Source: Arion vulgaris (Eukaryota; Mollusca; Gastropoda; Stylommatophora; Arionidae). From it: 64,000 bases of DNA. This document shows positions 21,955 to 33,379 of this stretch, piece after piece. A program made the translations under genes and the position numbers. The notes below the pieces were generated by a model. The model was not told the DNA's origin. It made no database searches and saw only the letters and a list, made by a program, of their open reading frames with translations. The stretch covers positions 72,153,440 through 72,217,439 of the forward strand of contig CM036754.1 of the NCBI GenBank assembly GCA_020796225.1, given 5' to 3'. Numbering within the stretch: the stretch's first letter is position 1; every line of letters begins with the position of its first letter.

Positions 21955-22195
21955 GCTTTCTGCCGAAGGATTGACTTCATTGCACCGGGTTTTACTCCAT
22001 ATAGTTCGGTCCCTCTTCACAGAAGTGGCACGCCACCAGCCGAGAGTATTGCACAAAGCCACAGTAGCTCTGGCAACAATCCTAGAGGTCTCTGGAAAAA
22101 AATGCACTTGTGAACAGAACAGCGCGTTCCGATTAGAACCACGACTTTCGGAACGAAGACAAAACTTAACCACTTGGCCACGTTGAGCTATCATC
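21955..22195 (-). mobile_element. SINE-J, full length
   Basis: Inverted copy: CCGAAGGATTGACTTCATTG, CCATATAGTTCGGTCCC and ACAATCCTAGAGGTCTC, then a tRNA-like head complement (ATTAGAACCACGAC...AACCACTTGGCCACG). Confidence 0.82.
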
Positions 22196-22830
22196 ACTGA
22201 ACATTCATACAAGAACTTAAATCTACCAGAAAGTAAATGCAGATAGTAGCAGATGAGAAAGCATGTACACAAACTGATTAGAGTAGCTTCAATCACTGGA
22301 CTAAGGCTGAAGGCAAATTGATGAAGAATTTCAAACAGGTAAATTACTGCTTTAAAAAGAAAAAGCATAGAAAATAATGTAAATAACATTTTAAAAAAAA
22401 ACCACAATACAAAAATATACATTCCTCTCATGTTTTAACTACCATTCTTGTGTTTATTTGTTACATTGATTAAGTCACATTTGTCGAGATGTAAAACTGT
22501 TTACCTGTATTGATTCATCCCCAGATGTCGCTAAATAATATGTAAACCATCTGGTCGATACAACAAATAGACAAGACGTGGATTTAGTCATACAACAAAT
22601 CCAATCTCACCTACTGGAAAGCTGGTTAGAGTCCAAGTCTCTTGCACAAAGGACGACGACTCATATAGGGAGTTCAGTCCAGTTCAGAAAGCTGAAATCG
22701 TTAAAGCACCCACTCAGCAGCTCCGGCAACGATTACTAATTGTTTTCTGAATCACAAAGTCCGGGATTCAATTTTCAGTTGGGTACGCTAGAGAATCGAC
22801 TGTACCGAGAAATAAACACCATAAACTTGT
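22196..22830. other. unassigned sequence
   Basis: No gene recognised. 22690-22800 contains a weakly tRNA-like stretch (GGGATTCAATTTTCAG) that I could not match to another copy. Confidence 0.3.
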
Positions 22831-22834
22831 GCTA

Positions 22835-22985
22835 AATCCCCATAAACTGGGGTTAAAATGCCATTAATTGATTATTAACAAAACGTACACTGGGGTTAAA
22901 ACACAGTAAACTGATGAACACAACTCCAGTAAAGCACAGTTAACTGGTGCTAAATGCAGTAAACGAGGCTAAAACCCAGAATGAG
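22835..22985. repeat. degenerate short tandem repeat
   Basis: Irregular repetition of AAACTGGGGTTAAAA / CAGTAAACTGGTGCTAAA motifs over about 150 bases. Confidence 0.55.
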
Positions 22986-23269
22986 GAAGAATGTAAACAA
23001 ATAATGACCACCAAATCTCACTCTACTCTATCAAACTCGGCACGGAACAGATGTGATAGGCAGTACCATCTAATATCATGGACATATAAGATTAAGTAAT
23101 AAAACCAGGACATATTTCTGATAGCCTGTCTATTAATGGTACCATAGTGCCGAGGAGACTGGTGTAAAACCAGCAAATTGAATGCCAGGACAGACTAGCT
23201 AGCCACATTTCATCTCCCTCAATATGTCTCGGCGAGCATATTGCGAGATAGATGGGAACGGAGGGGAAG

Positions 23270-23765
23270 AAGAAATACAAGAGGGAAAGGAAGCATTATA
23301 GAGAAGAGAGAGCAGGAGGATGATAGGGAGGAGGAAGGGAGGAGGAAAAGAGGATGTCAGAGGGGAGAGGAGAAGGAGGGAAGAGGAGGTTGATAGGGAG
23401 GGAACATGAGGATGATAGGGAGGGAACATGAGGATGATAGGAGAGGAACATGGGGATGATAGGGAGGGGGCATGAGGATGATAGGGAGGGAGCATGAGGA
23501 TGATAGGAGGAACATGATGATAGGGAGGAAACAGGAGGTTGATAGGGAGGGAACAGGAGGTTGATAGGGAGGAACAGGAGGTTGATAGGGAGGAAGGAAA
23601 GAGAGGATGATAGGGAGGTAGAAGGGAGGGAAGGTAGGAGAGAATATGAGCATGATAGAGAAGAAAGGAAAGAGGATGATAAGGAGGGGAGAAGGGATGG
23701 AACAGGAGGATGATAGGAAGGAAGGGAAAAGGATGTCAGAGAGGAGAGGGAGAGAAAGGAAAGCA
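23270..23765. repeat. purine-rich minisatellite (GAGGATGATAGGGAGGGAACA)
   Basis: About 500 bases of almost uninterrupted purine-rich plus strand, built from ~20-bp GATGATAGGGAGGGAACAGG-like units with variable length. The serine/proline/leucine open frames on the minus strand are by-products. Confidence 0.9.
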
Positions 23766-23769
23766 CAAA

Positions 23770-24250
23770 TCACTCGAAACAAATTACTTTTTTCATATTG
23801 CCAATCTTAAATTCATTTCAAATTACAGACATGTCGACAGCTTAATTCTTCAAGATAGGTTCACTCAAGCCTCTTAACACTCATCCAGCACAATTGTCAA
23901 CATGGCGGACTGACCAGCACCGAAACAGCTCTATTGTAAATCTCTGACTGCTGAAGGAATCAACATTTATCTTCATGCGTAAAGGATCATCCCATCTACA
24001 TTAAAGACCAAACCGTATTGACAGTTCATTTAGGCAAGTGTGAGTCTATGTTTGCCGCCGTTGCATTGCGTTCTCAAAGGACGTGTTCGTGCTTCCAATA
24101 CTTCACATAGGGCCCGAAGAGGCTCTGATCATGGGAAATTGGACTGATGTCAATATGCTTAAACAAACAAAGCAGAGTTAAGCAGAATATACAAACCCAA
24201 ATGCAAACAGAAATTATGCACATCACTCCTCCGGAAATGACTGTCGAAAA
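23770..24250. other. unassigned sequence
   Basis: No recognised gene or repeat. Confidence 0.3.
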
Positions 24251-24252
24251 TG

Positions 24253-24460
24253 AACAACTGCCGAGTGGTTACGCAAAGGGTTAAATATACTACGCCTCAC
24301 GCATGTCGTAGGCGACTAACGCAGGTTTCTGAAATCGAGCACATGTCCAAACGTAGAGTTTTTTGCTCCAAACCAATGCAACATACGTTGTGCAAGATCA
24401 AACATATCAAGATTAAACTTGGTGCAAGAACGAAGCTAAGAAGAGACATGAAGAACAGAA
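24253..24460 (+). mobile_element. SINE-D, heavily eroded
   Basis: Starts GCCGAGTGGTTACG and keeps the block order of SINE-D (CGCATGTCGTAGGCGACTAA, ACATGTCC, CAAACCAATG, AAGATCAAACATATCA). It has lost many 1-6 base pieces along its whole length. Confidence 0.7.
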
Positions 24461-24837
24461 TCAATATGACATCAACTACTCACTGTTGTCAACGTTTTAT
24501 ATAGGCGGCATGACTGTTGAAAATGTGAGGCAACTGGCATCGATTGGCGAAAATAGTCAACTAGAAGATTGGATTTGCAGTATATTGCCTTTAGAGAAAC
24601 AACCAAGATATGCAAGAAAACAGACAACTTGTCATCTATAGCATCAAGTTGGACTGTGATGTATGAAACCAATATAATGAAGACACCTATGCAAGTAGCA
24701 GATATCCATGAATCTAATGATAAATAACGAGGCAGTTCACTCATTTGGGTAGCATGATTGCACAGAAATGTTAAGAAATTATGATACGCATTGGCAAAGC
24801 AACATCAGCTTTTAAAAAGTCTAAATAAAATATGACT

Positions 24838-25265
24838 GCAAGTTATATAGATTAAACTAATTACGAATTTTCAATTCAAAGTTGTATAACCTAACATATG
24901 CCAGCGAGGTTGGAAATGCTCTAGATATGAAGTAAGTGAATGCATTGAAAATAGATGTCTGCGAAAATAAGAATATAATGGAACGAATTCAGAGTGATGA
25001 ACAGAGCATGTCTGTCAACCACTATGCAATCGTTATAAGAAGAGAAGATGGAGATATGTTGGGCTCACCTTGAGAGAAATGATCAAAATATCAAGCAGGA
25101 TGAAGGATCAGGTTCAGAAGAGGGTCGACCCAGACCCTGGAACTTTGCTGAGAGGGCGAAATTCGGTCTCAGTTCCATATGGAGTTGAGCGGTTCCCAGG
25201 ATAGAGCGGATGAGAAATTACTTGGCCTATGTAACCGTATAACGTAGGAGGGATTATTATTATAT
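24838..25265 (+). pseudogene. LINE family-1 tail, heavily eroded
   Basis: Collinear with 8875-9370: AATTACGAATTTTCAATTCAAA, ACATATGCCAGCGAGGTTGG, GGAGATATGTTGGGCTCACC and GATAGAGCGGATGAG, ending in an ATTATTATTATA tail. Almost every 10-20 bases a short deletion breaks the frame, so no protein of length remains. Confidence 0.8.
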
Positions 25266-25599
25266 ATCTGACTCATGGTTTAGAGACGGCGCATTGACTA
25301 TAAAATTTCTATTAATAACAATAAATGGTAATATAGTTAAGATGTTGAGGCTTTCTCCCAGTGAATAAGCAAAGGGTGTGATTATGGGGACAGTAGAATG
25401 GTTACACAATGAAACACGATTGCAAAAGTTAGAAGATCGTGTTGGTGGGAATGCTTGAAAACAAAAACTGAAAAATTGTTTTCTTGAAATCTGATTAATC
25501 ATAAAGCCCGCATAGTCAAATAGGGCGCCATGAATGTATGACACGGGCATCGCGTTGGAGAGAGCTGACACATTATCCCTACTGAAATGAAAATCGTGG

Positions 25600-25822
25600 C
25601 ATATCCTAAAGGACGTAGCCATCGACCCCAGTAAATGAGTAGATTTTTCTAGGCACCACTTATACGTTCAGTAGTTTGCCATCGCTTTCTGAACGGTGAG
25701 GTCTATTTTTACCTTTTGTAAAATCCCACGGATTCCAAACTTGCTCACCGTAGGGTTTGAACCAGGTACACTTGGGTTTGTGATCGAGCTCACTACCGCT
25801 TGAGCTACCGACGCTGACATTA
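25600..25822 (-). mobile_element. SINE-C2, full length
   Basis: Inverted: TCCTAAAGGACG, TTTTTCTAGGCACCAC, ACGTTCAGTAGTTTGCC, then the tRNA-like head complement GGGTTTGAACCAGGTAC and GCTCACTACCGCTTGAGC. Subtype C2 differs from C in the head. Confidence 0.8.
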
Positions 25823-26212
25823 TCCCTATTACTTACTTGTAATTGTGCAGGTTTATTAATGCAATACAAACGTGTTAGCAGCACTTCATTGGTATACATG
25901 TTTGTACATACATTGACAAATAAGGAACGGCTGATGAGAAAGCTATTTTTGTGAGGTGTCAGTGATGAGGTGATTTTGAAAATATATGTCATGGCCTTAT
26001 TACAATTAATCATGTTTCTGCATGCAAAATCAAAATGTTGACAATGAGATTTGATTGCCAGCATCATTCTGACGTGGCTAGGTTGAAGTAAATAAAAGTC
26101 AATGCATAAACCTAAGAATCATATCTTAAAAGTTGTATTATTATCTTCATTCCTAAGTGATATTACTACATCTGCTTACTACTCAACCTCCAACAAATGA
26201 ACAGAAGAAAAA
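25823..26212. other. unassigned sequence
   Basis: No recognised gene or repeat. Confidence 0.3.
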
Positions 26213-26214
26213 TC

Positions 26215-26390
26215 AGTTTCAGTTTTTTTCTTTATCCTTCGCCACTAGGGACGTATAGGTCCGCAAGGCCTTCAAAGCCCACCTATCCAATACCATTTAT
26301 TCCAGATCTCTACACTCATTTGCAAATTTCCTTGCATTCCGTCTCCAAGTGTTAATGGGTCTTCCCTTACCTCTATTACTCGGGAGAGAG
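26215..26390 (-). pseudogene. LINE RT C-terminal tail
   Basis: The minus strand, through frameshifts, gives a GKGRPINTW-like block, an NECRDLE-like block and WALKALRTY. It is similar at the DNA level to 45.86-46.02 kb (GGTCTTCCCTTA(C/T)CTCTATTAC). Truncated 5'. Confidence 0.6.
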
Positions 26391-26569
26391 GAAGAGAGAG
26401 AGATAAAGGTTTCCATCGGAGAGCCTGTTGCGTGATGTTGTCAGGGATTTCCTCACTGTTTCCGTTACAATATTAAGTCAAAATTACAAACAACACTCGT
26501 CCCATCAGAAGCTGGTAAGAGTGATGGTAACGTGGACATGAATATTAAGTTAATGTGCAGACTAACGTC

Positions 26570-26838
26570 TTCTTCTTCTAAGGCTCCATATCGACCACTT
26601 GTTAAACCACTCTTTGTGACCTGTACGTGACCTGAGTCTAAGAACGAATTACCATGTGCTAGTTATGCATCTACAAGTAGGCTAGCACGTCCGATTTCTG
26701 CAACTTTACTAGGATAGTTTGACTAGGCCCCTACCTTGGTCGCCTCTAACGACGACATGTCTTGTATGTTGCAATGTCTTGTATGTTGCAGTGTTACAAT
26801 TCCTTGCTCCCTTGCAGCCCCGACAGGACACGGACGTG
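26570..26838 (-). mobile_element. SINE-A, full length with 18-bp duplication
   Basis: Inverted SINE-A. A local duplication repeats the TGTCTTGTATGTTGCA segment (about 26758-26792). Confidence 0.82.
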
Positions 26839-26839
26839 C

Positions 26840-27145
26840 AGACTAACAAACCATGGACTGTGTAAGTAAGATAATGTGAAAAATGAACAATTCACTTAAT
26901 GGCGGGAGGTCGTTGTCAAGTACTTGCACCTGAACACCCTTGATTGTCAACAATCTGACAGGTACACAGGCGTGATGACATTGAGAGAGAATATGACATT
27001 TTGACATGGTAGCCAACCTATTTGCTAACTCGTTAATAAGTTTGATCAGTCGCAACTCGCAGTAAGCTTGATCGTAGTCCCCCAGGCAACATATGTTATC
27101 GGAAGCCGCGGCATATATGTAGTGTAAATATGATTATTTTCCAGG
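26840..27145. other. unassigned sequence
   Basis: No recognised gene or repeat. Confidence 0.3.
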
Positions 27146-27149
27146 CTAA

Positions 27150-27245
27150 AAAATTCATCATCATCATCATCAGTTTGTGATATCTTATCGAAGGTTGGAC
27201 TCAATGAATTTCACTCCTTGTCGCACTGCTGGTTCACTTCACTAA
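27150..27245 (-). pseudogene. possible LINE 3' end with (ATG)n tail
   Basis: CATCATCATCATCATCAG followed by TATCGAAGGTTGGACTCAATGAA resembles the end of the LINE tail at 16.47 kb (CATCATC...CCGAAGGTTGGCTGCAATGAA). Short, so low confidence. Confidence 0.45.
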
Positions 27246-27912
27246 CAAGCTTGATGTCCACCACTTCCAATTACACATGCCATCAACTGTCCCTTTCTTC
27301 GTCTTCTTCTTTGTGTTCGGTTTCGTATGCTCGTCTAAACCATGAGATGGGTTGTTGTCTCTATGAAGCTGCATGTCAGTTTGAGTTTCTCGAGAGTTAC
27401 CCATAGCTTGATCTGTAAGCTTCGTTCACGAGGCCATGTACCGTTTCGCTGGTGTATGTATGATGGGTATGACTGCAGGATGTGCAGTCTGAGCAGGCTT
27501 TATTTTGCGCACGTGATGGTGGAGTCTGCAGTGGCCTGTTCTTAGGCGAAATACTGTTGTGTGATGTTTTCTGTTTAGTCTGCTCTTGGGATCTTGTGGG
27601 TGTTTGCTGTGGGTTTGTTGCCTCCACAACTCTGTCCCTTTCAATATGGTCTTCAATAATGACTTTTAATGTGACCAACATACTATATTTGTCCAACTTA
27701 TATTGATCTGAGTAATTCTCTTTTCACTTCTAGTTGTTGCAGCCCTTCTGTATTCCATTGTCTTCTTTCTTTCATTGATATACGCCAGACTCATCTCTAT
27801 GTTCACAACTCGAAATCCTCGATTCTCGTTTCCAGTTGTTTGTTCATTGTCCACATTTACGTCCCATATAACAAAGCTGGATACATGTAACACTTGCTAG
27901 TTCTTAGTTTCT
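27246..27912. other. unassigned sequence
   Basis: Possibly upstream LINE sequence of the preceding fragment, but I find no surviving RT motif on the minus strand. Confidence 0.3.
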
Positions 27913-27914
27913 GT

Positions 27915-28345
27915 ATGGGGGTCTCTGTGACGTGGAAGTTAGGTGCTCGCCTCTCGCGACTAAGGTACTCGGTTCGCGCACACACACACAGCGATCTGAA
28001 TATTTTTTCAACAGGTTCACGATCTCAGCGTTGGTAGTTTTCAGTCATATTGGAGATGGGCGATCTCAACGCAGGTCCCTTGTTCAAGTTGAGCATGGCG
28101 TAAAAGAAACTGGCAGTTGAATTATATGCTGCAAAGCGGTAGCTCGTAACAAAAATTATTTAAAATATAAACATTCAATTTCTGTACCATCTTCATAATC
28201 ACACCAGGAAACCTCGTCGGTGCTATCAAGTTCGCGCATTGCTACTGAGATCTTCCTGTTTAAGAATAAGATCCCAGCACACATGGTTATTCACCGAAGT
28301 GCAATGATGATGGTTATTCCTATCGATGAATCTGTCAATGTGTAT
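27915..28345 (+). mobile_element. SINE-B, full length
   Basis: tRNA-like head (GGGGTCTCTGTGACGTGGAAG, GTACTCGGTTCGCGC), the GAGATGGGCGATCTCAACG body, then the 3' domain GAGATCTTCCTGTTTAAG, AGCACACATGGTTATTCACC and GAAGTGCAATGATGATGG. About 430 bp. Confidence 0.8.
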
Positions 28346-29748
28346 TTGTTTATTGATTGATGTTGCGATTTTTCTTTTCTCCTTTGTTTTTCTCATCATG
28401 TTGTGGGTGTACTAGGACAGTATGGCCTCATAGAACGGAAGAGTATCAACTGATACACAGTCATATTGAGACTAACTTTTGTCGTAAGGTTACCAACCTT
28501 ATTAGTTATGAATGTCCTACATCTGCTGCTGTAATGTCCTAGTCAAAGCATAGCAGGACTTTCTCTAGTCAAGACAATAGATTTGTCTAATTCTGAAATT
28601 CAACATTATTTCACGAAAACGTGACTTCTACTATTCGAGTTTGAGTAGAAAAGAGAAGTTGCTACAATTGAAACTTGCTTAGCGCAGGAAATGAATGACG
28701 AGTCTTACGTCACCACAATCTCAAATAAACTGATTAAAAAATTTGAACTTTAACCGTAACATTCGCGACCAATCCTACTTTGTATGAGTTTGAGGAAGCC
28801 ACATTGTGTGACAATTACCCGCAAATGAAACAAATGAGCTTGATAACCATGTAGTGCAGATGTGAACTCGCCCATATTCTGGGTATCCCATGTTGGCGAT
28901 GAGCATAACACAAAACATCGTTATTACCATAAACTCTTAGTACATTACAGATTTAGATAAGCATACATTTACACACGTGGAAGCATATATAACTGTATTC
29001 TTACCTCTTTAACACATTAATATATCTGCATTCTTGACCAGGTCTGATCAAAACAAGCCCACAAGAATCACTAGAACGAATAGAACAATCTTCACGCTGC
29101 ACACAAACGAGCTATTCAAATAGCATGATATTCGACACACTATCAAATATCAAAGATATTTCCAAGAGAGAATTCTTAAACACGCTTATAATGTACTCTT
29201 AAGTGATGGGCTTTGAACCCACGACCTCTCCAGGAAGCCACAATGTTCAACGTTTTTTTTACAATAACGAACAAAAGTCCAGATAGTCTGTGGATCTTGA
29301 CAAGCAAGTGATGATTGCTATAGTCTCACTTGACAAGTAGTCAGATTTATTGGAATGTCACTCAACATCCAGCGTGTAAATAGAAGCTTGAATAAAATGG
29401 GAACTAACCGCCCTATTGTTCTATGCCACCAGAATACACATTCCATCTAGTTTGCTCCTTGCAATACCACTCGCTATTCTTGTATATCCGTGTCGTTCGC
29501 TCAGTTTCTAGAAAAAAAGCAAACAATAGCCGCTGGCGGAGAGAGCACACGTAGCAGAACTAAGATCCCCTCGCTGAAAACCTCCCGATAATAAGGCAGG
29601 CCGCAGGGAGACTGGATGTTCTAGTTCAGTTTTTCACCCAGTGGTCGGCAGACACTACCAGTGGTTCCAAAACTATGTAGAGATGAGCGATGTCAGTTTT
29701 ACCTACCTTTCGAAAACTAAAAAGCAATATGGTAGCACACGTCAGAGT
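28346..29748. other. unassigned sequence
   Basis: About 1.4 kb with no recognised gene. At 29208-29250 the minus strand has a tRNA-like B-box (GGGTTCAAAGCCC), perhaps an isolated SINE head. Confidence 0.3.
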
Positions 29749-29749
29749 T

Positions 29750-29945
29750 GTGCGCCCGTGTGGTGTCGAGGCTCGCAAGGGGCGACTGATGTAGGACCTA
29801 GGGAAGTTACCCTAGTAAATAAAAGTATCACATAAATCGGATGTGCTGTCCTACTTGTAAGCGCATAACTGGCACAGCATACACTATCTCTTAGATTCAA
29901 ATCACACAAAGTGGTTAACAAGTGATCGATATGGAGCGTTCGAAG
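29750..29945 (+). mobile_element. SINE-A with internal deletion
   Basis: Head GCCCGTGTGGTGTCGAGGC joins directly to GGGGCGACTGATGTAGG, so about 50 bp of the usual segment is lost. The tail GATATGGAGCGTTCGAAGAAA runs straight into the 69-bp array. Confidence 0.82.
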
Positions 29946-31600
29946 AAAAGTTGCATTGATGCATTATAATAGCATCAGACACTGACTTTATACTGGGTAC
30001 AATTCTAAACGAAGAAGAGTTGCATTGATGCATTATAATAGTATCAGACACTGACTTTATACTGGGTACAATTCTAAACGAAGAAAAGTTGCATTGATGC
30101 ATTATAATAGCATCAGACACTGACTTTATACTGGGTACAATTCTAAACGAAGACGAGTTGCATTGATGCATTATAATAGTATCAGACACTGACTTTATAC
30201 TGGGTACAATTCTAAACGAAGAAAAGTTGCATTGATGCATTATAATAGCATCAGACACTGACTTTATACTGGGTACAATTCTAAACGAAGAAGAGTTGCA
30301 TTGATGCATTATAATAGCATCAGACACTGACTTTATACTGGGTACAATTCTAAACGAAGAAAAGTTGCATTGATGCATTATAATAGCATCAGACACTGAC
30401 TTTATACTGGGTACAATTCTAAACGAAGAAAAGTTGCATTGATGCATTATAATAGCATCAGACACTGACTTTATACTGGGTACAATTCTAAACGAAGAAA
30501 AGTTGCATTGATGCATTATAATAGTATCAGACACTGACTTTATACTGGGTACAATTCTAAACGAAGAAAAGTTGCATTGATGCATTATAATAGCATCAGA
30601 CACTGACTTTATACTGGGTACAATTCTAAACGAAGAAAAGTTGCATTGATGCATTATAATAGCATCAGACACTGACTTTATACTGGGTACAATTCTAAAC
30701 GAAGAAGAGTTGCATTGATGCATTATAATAGCATCAGACACTGACTTTATACTGGGTACAATTCTAAACGAAGAAGAGTTGCATTGATGCATTATAATAG
30801 CATCAGACACTGACTTTATACTGGGTACAATTCTAAACGAAGAAAAGTTGCATTGATGCATTATAATAGCATCAGACACTGACTTTATACTGGGTACAAT
30901 TCTAAACGAAGAAGAGTTGCATTGATGCATTATAATAGCATCAGACACTGACTTTATACTGGGTACAATTCTAAACGAAGAAAAGTTGCATTGATGCATT
31001 ATAATAGTATCAGACACTGACTTTATACTGGGTACAATTCTAAACGAAGAAAAGTTGCATTGATGCATTATAATAGCATCAGACACTGACTTTATACTGG
31101 GTACAATTCTAAACGAAGAAAAGTTGCATTGATGCATTATAATAGCATCAGACACTGACTTTATACTGGGTACAATTCTAAACGAAGAAAAGTTGCATTG
31201 ATGCATTATAATAGCATCAGAGACTGACTTTATACTGGGTACAATTCTAAACGAAGAAAAGTTGCATTGATGCATTATAATAGCATCAGACACTGACTTT
31301 ATACTGGGTACAATTCTAAACGAAGAAAAGTTGCATTGATGCATTATAATAGCATCAGACACTGACTTTATACTGGGTACAATTCTAAACGAAGAAGAGT
31401 TGCATTGATGCATTATAAATAGCATCAGACACTGACTTTATACTGGGTACAATTCTAAACGAAGAAAAGTTGCATTGATGCATTATAATAGCATCAGACA
31501 CTGACTTTATACTGGGTACAATTCTAAACGAAGAAAAGTTGCATTGATGCATTATAATAGCATCAGACACTGACTTTATACTGGGTGCAATTCTAAACAT
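29943..31600 (-). repeat. 69-bp satellite, 24 copies, stop-free in one minus frame
   Basis: The unit is 69 bp, exactly 23 codons, so the minus strand stays open as a repeated 23-residue motif (HQCNSSSFRIVPSIKSVSD plus AIIM or TIIM). Copies are nearly identical. Recurrent variation is A/G after the GAAGA block and C/T in ATAG(C/T)ATCAG; both change the residue (F/S and A/T). One inserted A near 31414 shifts the frame. The edge repeats the SINE-A tail sequence GAAGAAAAG. I do not call this a gene: no start context, splice signal or domain supports it. Confidence 0.95.
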
Positions 31601-31794
31601 ACATTCATTTCCTTTCGTAAAACTGTGTTACATAAAGTCTGGCAGCTGCTCATAGAAAAGTAACACACAGTGACGACATACACATAACGGGATGTCACAT
31701 AGTGTAGCTTTTTCTGTTACGAAACTATAGAGCACATGTTATTCATATCTAACTAAGATCCCACCTTTCAGAAAGCAATGCCAAACTAAAGTTA

Positions 31795-32035
31795 ATTGCA
31801 TGTCCTTTACAGGACTTTGCGAATCAACCCCAGCTTTTTAAACGTTGTTTGTGATTTTTCTAGGCATTATTACGTTCAGTAGTTTGCCATTGCTTTCTGA
31901 ACGGGTGGTGCCATCGTCCTTTTGTAAGAATCCACGCGAAAAAACTTGCAATCAAGCTGTCCACAGCGTGATTCGAACTCAGAACGTCGGCGTTAATAGA
32001 CCGAGACACTATCCCTGATGCCACAGACGCCACAA
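31795..32035 (-). mobile_element. SINE-C, full length
   Basis: Inverted and uninterrupted copy (CCTTTACAGGACTTTGCG ... GTGATTCGAACTCAGAACG ... GCCACAGACGCC). It serves as the reference for the split copy at 6.4-6.9 kb. Confidence 0.87.
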
Positions 32036-32118
32036 TGGCAAACTACTGAAAGAAAATCGACGACGCGTTTACTGTTGTTGATGGTGACGTCCTGTAAAGG
32101 ATATGCCACGTTAAAAAA
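32036..32118 (+). mobile_element. SINE-C2, 3' part
   Basis: TGGCAAACTACTGAA, AAAATCGACGACGCG and TCCTGTAAAGGATATGCC. It abuts the inverted SINE-C head to head. Confidence 0.7.
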
Positions 32119-32127
32119 AACAACCAA

Positions 32128-32430
32128 GAATGGTTGCATGTGGCGAAGTGGTTAAGCAGTTGCCTTGCATGCTGAAGATTGTAGGTTCCATCCGGACCGT
32201 GTCGTTCGGTTCCCGACTGCATGTTTTTCCAGAGATCCCTTAGGATTGTTGCTGGAACTACGGAGTTCGTGCGATGAGTAACACAAGGTGGAATACCATT
32301 TATGATGAGAGTGACCGATCCATATGGGGAAACCAGGTCAAATGAGCTCTTTGCGCTTGTTTTACTCGTGGCCTCCGATAACATAAGACCGACAGGCTTA
32401 GACAAAAATTACAGAAAATAAGACCATTGA
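32128..32430 (+). mobile_element. SINE-J, full length, with repeat K at its end
   Basis: tRNA-Ala-like head: TGTGGCGAAGTGGTTAAGC (A-box), CTTGCATGC anticodon-loop-like segment, GTAGGTTCCATCC (B-box). Then CCCTTAGGATTGTTGC and CCATATGGGG. From about 32368 it resembles repeat K. Confidence 0.78.
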
Positions 32431-32439
32431 TCTTGGCTT

Positions 32440-33255
32440 AGTCCCTTTATTTCATTGCACATATGGCCCAGTGTAAATAAGTTAATTCTTCACATTTAAA
32501 CCACAGTAAACCAAACAGATTTTCATGAACTATTCTGTACTCGTAGTTGAATTTTAAGCATTAGAGACCGAATGAGAGATTGGATCGTTGAAATACATAC
32601 TGAAAATAAAACAAATACTACAATGTGGGACTACTTACATATTCTTCTGTTTTTTTGGGAGCAAAAAAAAAGGGGGAAAGAAGAAGAAAGAAACGCTCTT
32701 ACGTTGAAAATATTCAAAATGAGGTAATCAGTCTTTTCAAAAACAAAAAACAACAAAAAAAATTACATTTGTGCCTTTTGAAAAACTGTTATAAGTTTGT
32801 TATGTGTGTCATTATTGTGAGATGAATTAGTGACACATTTTTTTTAAAGATCACCCGTTGTGTATTCAGGTGTAGTCACAGTGGCTAATAAAGCACATAT
32901 GAATGATTTTTGCGTGAAGACTTGCTTTACGTTATCGGTGTCCCTCGCCATTCAGGCGAGCCTTACTCCGACTTCAGAGTTGTGGCGCAACATTTAAAAT
33001 GGTCGTTTTTCGAATTGAGGAAAAAGGGGCGTTTGGGGTGCAATTAAGGCATTCAACCATTTCACAAAGGAGAACCGGAACTGACCCGCCTACCTGCTGT
33101 ATTTGGAAATGTAAAATGACAGGAATTGCCCACACTATGATCTGCAAATGTTACATGATATTTTATCTTCCCAATATTATTATTTCTTACATATGAATTA
33201 TCATTTCACGAAAATACAACCGCCATTTAAGCCTTTTGTTATATCTACATGAATG
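32440..33255. other. mostly unassigned; SINE-H scrap
   Basis: No gene. At about 32938-32985 (CCTCGCCATTCAGGCGAGCC, CCGACTTCAGAG) there is a short inverted SINE-H piece. An A-rich stretch lies at 32645-32765. Confidence 0.35.
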
Positions 33256-33257
33256 AA

Positions 33258-33370
33258 AGTCGTGAGCATATCCTTTACAGGACGTCTCCATATCAACCAC
33301 AGTAAACGAGTCGTCGATTTTCTAGGCACCACTTATACGTTCAGTTCTTTGTCATTAATGTCTGAACAAA
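33258..33370 (-). mobile_element. SINE-C2, 3' part (split copy)
   Basis: ATATCCTTTACAGGACG, TTTTCTAGGCACCAC and ACGTTCAGTTCTTTGTC. It is interrupted by a LINE tail and resumes at about 33925. Confidence 0.75.
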
Positions 33371-33379
33371 CAAAGATGT

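Noticed and set aside
21805..22431. 208-codon minus-strand open frame
   Set aside because: Its central part is SINE-J read in sense; the rest has no motif, so it is a chance frame across a repeat boundary.
23199..23782. Overlapping Ser/Pro/Leu-rich open frames on the minus strand
   Set aside because: By-products of the purine-rich minisatellite.
29902..31425. 507-codon minus-strand open frame
   Set aside because: It is a translation of a 69-bp tandem repeat whose common variants are all amino-acid changing; no start context, domain or splice evidence.
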